Positions 58,832 through 64,000 of a stretch of 64,000 nt of DNA are shown here, piece after piece. The notes beneath the pieces are model-generated. The model saw nothing but the letters and a program-made list of their open reading frames with translations, was not told where the DNA came from and did no database searches. This DNA is from Ambrosia x helenae (lineage: Eukaryota; Streptophyta; Magnoliopsida; Asterales; Asteraceae). The DNA lies in NCBI GenBank assembly GCA_030844895.1, contig CM061223.1, positions 34,071,435 to 34,135,434 of the forward strand, read 5' to 3'. Position 1 is the first letter of the stretch; each line of letters begins with the position of its first letter. A program made the position numbers and the translations under genes.

Positions 58832-60099
58832 AGAGAATTCTTCTTAATATGATCCTGGTGTGCAAAAATTTTAATTTTTTTATTATTTATCATGTTATTG
58901 CCCTTGATCTTATGCTAATTTTAATTTTTTGTATTAGTACAGGTTAGCTCATAGCAGAATATTATGACCATTGGAGCTCAAGACACCTTGCAGCAGCTGG
59001 TTTGCACAAAATAAAAGATACAACTTATAGTATAGGGAAGAAACAGACTTTTAAATAATCTCTAATTAATTGTTTGTTCTATTGGGGAAATATATTATAA
59101 GCAAGCATTACAAAGAATACTTAGCCATATGTTATACAAGCAATCATTATCTACTTATATGGTTTAGGCATTTAGCCAATTTGATCTTTTAGTTTCTGCA
59201 ATGGTTTAGGCGTTTAGCCAAATTGTTCTAATATTTAGTGATGGTTTTGTATTTGTTACCTTATGATTTTCGGTTTCGCTTCATGTTTAACCCGTCAACC
59301 CTATCCGTTTAACACCCTTAAGTCTATATGCAATAAACTTTGTTAGTTTAGCTATGTTTCTTTTCTAAGGTCAAGTCTAGCCAAGAACTAACAAGTTCAT
59401 AAAAGTGTTTAGGAATGATATATTGCTGTGATATTTCTTAGTTACATCCATGTTCGACAGTTTTTTTTTTTTATGTTTGTGTTTTGTTTTCTATTTTCAT
59501 TCAGTTCAATGCGTGTTTGTTCTTTACATCCCCACTCTAAATCTTTGTACTTCACTACTATACGGGTCAAAGCGAGTGGGTTGGTTGATCCGGACATTTA
59601 TGTCAAGAATTCAAATACCTCTATAATAGAAATTTTACTCAGCTGAAATTCGGTCGACCATTCGGTTCATACTTCTAATTCTGAACAGTTGGAGAACTGA
59701 TTGATGTTGGCGAAACAAGTGCACTAAGTTGCTTGCCTATAATGTATGTATTTCTGTTTTTAGCCTTTTATTTTCCTCAAGTAAATAATGGTGTCCTTTT
59801 AACAATGTTTTTTACTTGCAGGCTTGAAATAAGAAATATGAAAGGAGAATGGGTCGAACAGGTCAACTAGGTTGAAATTCGTCCACAATCTATTTTGTAG
59901 TATATACATTTAGAAATTTTTGTTGATGTAAAGTGGTGCTTATTTGCAGCTTCGTATGCATATATGCTATAAGAAGAGCATGACATTGTTAGAGATAAAG
60001 TGAGTATATCCTTCTGGTTCTATTTGTATTCATTTTATGTTTAAATAATAGAAGTATGTAGAGGTATGGTGCCTGACCCGACATACCGTGTTCATTACT

Positions 60100-60345
60100 T
60101 TATTAGTTGTTATATTATGTACTAATATTGGGGTGTGGAGGTAACCCCCTAACTAGGCTTGGTGCCAATGGGCTATGTGCCCATATAGTTAGGGGTCCTT
60201 GGTGTTTGGCCCATTAAAGCCCATAGAAGCCCTATATAAGAGGTATTCACCTCTCATTAGGGCAGACGTTATCACAAACAAGATTACCCCTGATAACATA
60301 TGGCAGCCGTCATCACTTTTTGTGTCTGTATGTAGACTCTACTCG
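60100..60345. other. LTR-like remnant
   Basis: A promoter-like block CCTATATAAGAGGTATTCAC with GCCCATTAAAGCCCATAGAA before it resembles the TATA/R region of copia-type or terminal-repeat elements. Ends and target duplication are not found. Confidence 0.3.
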
Positions 60346-61007
60346 TAATACTTTAAATAATACCGTAAATACTTTAAACTACATATCATATTGTTATTGA
60401 AATTTATAAGGTTTTTAAAATTTGAAAGAAATCTACACCAGAAGAAATTTTCTGAATTTTTTTTGGTGAGCACATGTTACAAAGTACCCTATTTTGGTGA
60501 AATCTGAAATAAAAAAAAAAATCATTATGAACCATTCTCTGCAAAAATTCATCTTTGGGTGAGTCAAACCTTCTTTTGTGGGACTATATTCTGAATTGTA
60601 TTGCTTAAAAGGTAAAAAGGTAATATTGCTGCATACAAAAGCGAAATGCAAAGAATCAAATCAAAAGAGGCAAAGGACACCCTTAGGCTATATAAATTGA
60701 TAAAAAAAAGTAGTTACTAAAAAAATATGAGGTAACACCCCCACATTTACATGGTGGGTCAGCTTCCCACTTCCTACCATATCTCCCTAACGACCATGAC
60801 TTAGTCAACATATAGTTGTGTAAATGTTACTTCATTAAACATATTGAAAAAATATACCATTTTCACCAAATATGAACTGAAGGATGTAATTTTTGTTGTG
60901 CAGTGTGTCTATTTCTGTGTTTTAATTGGCTAAACAATTAGATAGTGTACTGAAAATAACCAACATTATGTTCTTAGTCTTAGGAATACAAGTTAAAACA
61001 AACTCAC

Positions 61008-61129
61008 CCTCCAATGGATCAGTGAAAGCATCAGATAGTGGAAACTCATGATCTCTCTTTTTATGAGAGTCTTGCTGATGAATAATGGTAGCTGAACAAC
61101 GGAGATGACGTAAATGAGGCGTGTAAGAC
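61008..61129 (-). pseudogene. Possible captured host exon in Helitron-like element 1
   Basis: A minus-strand segment lies between the acceptor-like TTTTTGTCGTAG and the donor GG/GTGAGTTTG. The open frame gives YTPHLRHLRCSATIIHQQDS and HKKRDHEFPLSDAFTDPLEG. I do not recognise the protein. Consensus sites on both sides and a complex peptide make it better than background. Confidence 0.4.
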
Positions 61130-61488
61130 CTACGACAAAAATTGATTTTGTCACGATGCAATGGTTGACAAAGTGATTTTAATTTTTAAAGTACTAAGTT
61201 TATCAAATATATTTTCTTACCCATATGTTTGGATTTTTATTATTAAATTACTTTGTTTATGACTAATATATTGGTAGTCGTGCGTTTGTTATTATTTAAC
61301 TGAGATTGTAAGGCTCGTGACATTAATAGACCACATCGATGCTACGAAAAAGAAAACTAACATAAATACTGTATAATATATAACAATGGGGGTTTGATAA
61401 TCTAACACAAAATGAGTACTGCATTGTAAATTTTCGCCGCCGCTGCATCGCGCGGGCTTCCCACTAGTATATATATATATATATATAT

Positions 61489-64000
61489 ACTATATTAATA
61501 AGCATATAGGAAGGGTAGAAATGGTCATTTGCCACTTTACAATCCTTGAAAGCTTGTTGTACAATGATCCAATGCATAAAAACTCTTAAGTGCAAGTTTA
61601 GATGCATCATGTACAAGCCTAAGCCTAAGGAAAAAAAAAACGCGGATACACATTACAAAGAGTTAGGGTTTATCATTATTCCTCATTTCATCTCCGCCTC
61701 CATCATCATCCTTTACCCCATCTCTTTCTCTCTTTATCTCTCTCTCTCTCTCTCTCTCTGTAGGAGATTCATATCCAGGGTTTTTGAAGAATACTTGAAG
61801 GGGTGACCAATGCCTTGCAGATCTAGGTCTTGGAAGGGTAAGCTAATGTTGTGCGTTTTGTATAATGTTACCCTGCTTTTCGTATATGTTCACCTCTTTT
61901 TTTTCGTATATGTTCAACCCTATCACCAACAACACCCACATCAAACCCCAACCTCAACTCAACATAACCCAACATTGTTACAGCTAGATCGGTGGTCTTC
62001 TGCTATCACTATCGACACAAGAGACTTAGAAATGGGTGGTCTTCTACTATCTCTATCGGACACCAGATCGAACAGGTTTGACCTCTCATTACCATTTTTA
62101 TTACTATATATACTGATTTTTGTTTGTGTGTAATACTTTCAGATCTGTGTTGGGGTTCCTCAATGATAGTGGTTGTGGGTGGAAAGCGATGATGATGACG
62201 CAGAGCTTGTTCAATGGCCAGATTGGTACCGTTTTTTGACCCCGTATACGGTTTTGTGTGTTATTTGAGTACTTTATGTTTATGTCGGATATATTTATGT
62301 CAAATCTGTGGAATAATTTTAGATCTGTGTTGGTCTGGTGTTCTTTCGTAGTAGGAAAAGGTTTTTTTTTTTTTTTTTCAAATAATCTATTTTGATCATG
62401 TTAGATATGGCAAAAAAACGCAAGCCAATCCGAAAATTTTTCTTGAATATTATAGAATTAGCACATTGAATATAATTATAGAACTTTCATGGCCAGAGTA
62501 TAATTTAATATGTTTATTGCAGGGATTTAAGATTCTTTCTGAATAGAAATCCAAAGTCAAAAAGCAATTTCAGGTAAAGCATCTTTCACCACTTTGATGC
62601 ATGTGTATGGTTTCACCTGTAATTAGTAAATGGTAATATGGTTTGGGTAGTCAGGGATGGGTAACAGTTAAATCTTTTATATTAGCAAATTATGATATTA
62701 GTTATGCTTTTATAACAGTGACAATATTGGAGGTGGACGAAGTTGTGGTGGCTGTTGATTCCTTGTTAGCTAAAACTTCATTTGGAATGGTCCTTTTTGT
62801 GAAGGATTGTGGTTCGAAATGCTTATTCAAATAGAAATACTTAAGTTGTTTTGAGGGTGTATGAGATGGTTTATCAAACGTGATTATGTGATTAGGTTTG
62901 AGTGTAATAAGCCGTTGACTTTATAAGAAATTTAGCCATTTGTCCTTTCAAAACGCACATAAATTCGCAACCCTATGCGGTTGTATTTTTTCAGCAATAT
63001 ACGACTTTAGTTTCCAGCCATAAATGCCACTGCTAATAGTACCATTTTTACAGCCCTATAATGTGGTATTTTCTGGCCTTAAACCACTGCTTAACATTCT
63101 ATTATACAACCATATAAGATTGCATCTTGTGTTTGTCACCTTTATAAAGATGAATTATTTGTTTTCCATATAGAGTCATTTTGCTACTATAATTTGACTC
63201 GTTTATATGGATGAAAACTTGTACATGTTTGAATCAATTTTGGGGTGAACACGTCTATAGCATAAACGGGTCGTCTCTATTGCCAAGACCTTCTTTGAGG
63301 TATGACTGTATTCATTCTTACTTTATCTGAATTTGTGGGTTTCGTATTTGTTTTCGTCTTTGTGGTTTTTGGCCCTTTGGCTTTTTGGTATGGTTTAAAT
63401 TTAATTCCATTTGTGTTGATCAAAGTGATACTGGCCTTTTGGTATATTTAACTCTTTATGTATAAAAGTTAATCAGTTTCACTTTAGAAATTGGTTATGA
63501 TAATGGTTTTGTGATCAAGTATGGTCAAAATGGTTGTCAATATTTGAGTTCTTTCTTTACTCGCTATAGTGAAACTGAGTTTGTCTTGGATGTATTTCTG
63601 TTTGTTGTGTCTGTTGTATGTATTGTGTATTGTTTCATATCTTTGCTGAAATATTTCCTCTCTTTACTTTCTCAAGCGCAACTTATTTCGGTCATATAGA
63701 AAGCTAGCAGATTTTCTTTCATAATTTCATCCAGGTACCGCATTCTTACCTATTGAAAGTATGTATTTAGCATAAATGTGCTTTATATGAACTTTTGTGC
63801 GATGATGTTGTTTGTTCTATATATATTAAGAGTTATTTTTGTTTCATGCCGGTACCATATTCTAATCTATTCAAAGAAGCTATCTTTCATATTTAATTGT
63901 TACGTGTTTCATTAGAAGCTATGACATTGTTTGTTGTACATACACGAAGACTTATTTTTGTTGTTTTGATGCTTAAATTGTTTTATTTTGACCATCGATA
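61489..64000 (+). mobile_element. Helitron-like element 2 (runs off the window)
   Basis: It begins about 20 bp of TA repeats after element 1 with the same CTATATTAATAAGCATATAG start. Colinear homology includes 62140-62230 with 57990-58082 (AGATCTGTGTT(G/A)GG, GGAAAG/GAGATGATGATGA, GGCCAGATTGGTACC and variants). A (CT)n run lies at 61736-61759. No convincing gene is seen in the 2.5 kb present; its 3' end is outside. Confidence 0.55.

Larger units (their letters stand above)
57369..61467 (+). mobile_element. Helitron-like element 1
   Basis: The start CTATATTAATAAGCATATAG, then GAAGGGT recurs at 61490 in a second copy. The end at 61432-61467 has a GC-rich hairpin-like TCGCCGCCGCTGCATCGCGC, then GGGC and CTTCCCACTAG, matching the plant Helitron 3' pattern (hairpin about 10 bp before CTRR). 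It carries fragments of other elements and a possible captured exon but no Rep/helicase gene, so it would be non-autonomous. The first base of the 5' end is not the canonical TC, so the boundary is uncertain. Confidence 0.55.

Overview
The window is plant nuclear DNA, most likely from the daisy family (Asteraceae). It is AT-rich and repeat-dense. It has GT-AG introns, tRNA-iMet-primed LTR retrotransposons, LINE tails, SINEs, Helitron-like and Mutator-like elements, and three plant genes. The family call rests on resemblance, from memory, of the LEAFY COTYLEDON1-LIKE N-terminus and the retrotransposon Gag proteins to Asteraceae sequences. It is an inference.

Left third (1-22.7 kb) is a nest of LTR retrotransposons. 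A very young large element (1-13325) has 4.03-kb LTRs and a 6.5-kb interior with no recognisable coding capacity; its 5' LTR is cut by the window edge. It abuts a minus-strand Ty1/copia element (13326-20134), which itself sits inside the gag of a minus-strand Ty3/gypsy element (20135 to about 22.7 kb). The LTRs of the young element carry a repeated stem-loop unit of about 70 bp whose arms covary around a constant AATGGG loop. A related LTR at 45-47 kb lacks one unit cleanly. I consider this the most novel signal in the window.

Middle (22.7-38.6 kb) is mostly DNA-transposon debris. It holds a replication-protein-A-like gene fragment, a SINE with perfect target duplications, two copies (A, B) of a Mutator-like family, several foldback elements sitting in TA microsatellites, a solo LTR with a perfect target duplication, and two LINE-like 3' ends. 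A third Mutator-like copy (C) lies at 54-57 kb. Copies B and C keep the N-terminus of a FAR1-type transposase. Copies A and C carry a Ulp1-protease-associated fragment and a captured piece of mitochondrial nad1, which copy B lacks. All three are studded with the 12-bp palindrome TGCACATGTGCA.

Genic island (39-53.6 kb): a trihelix transcription factor (+, 39029-41650), LEC1-LIKE/NF-YB6 (+, 47991-49503) and the tRNA m1G9 methyltransferase TRM10 (-, 50537-53626). By memory the same three genes lie next to each other in Arabidopsis (At5g47660, At5g47670, At5g47680), so this appears to be ancient microsynteny. Their introns and gaps hold SINEs, foldback MITEs, a LINE tail and nested solo LTRs. The three genes act in unrelated processes: transcription, seed development and tRNA modification.

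Right end (57-64 kb): a TIR MITE, then two related Helitron-like elements head to tail. The first carries a LINE zinc-binding fragment and a possible captured exon. The second runs off the window.
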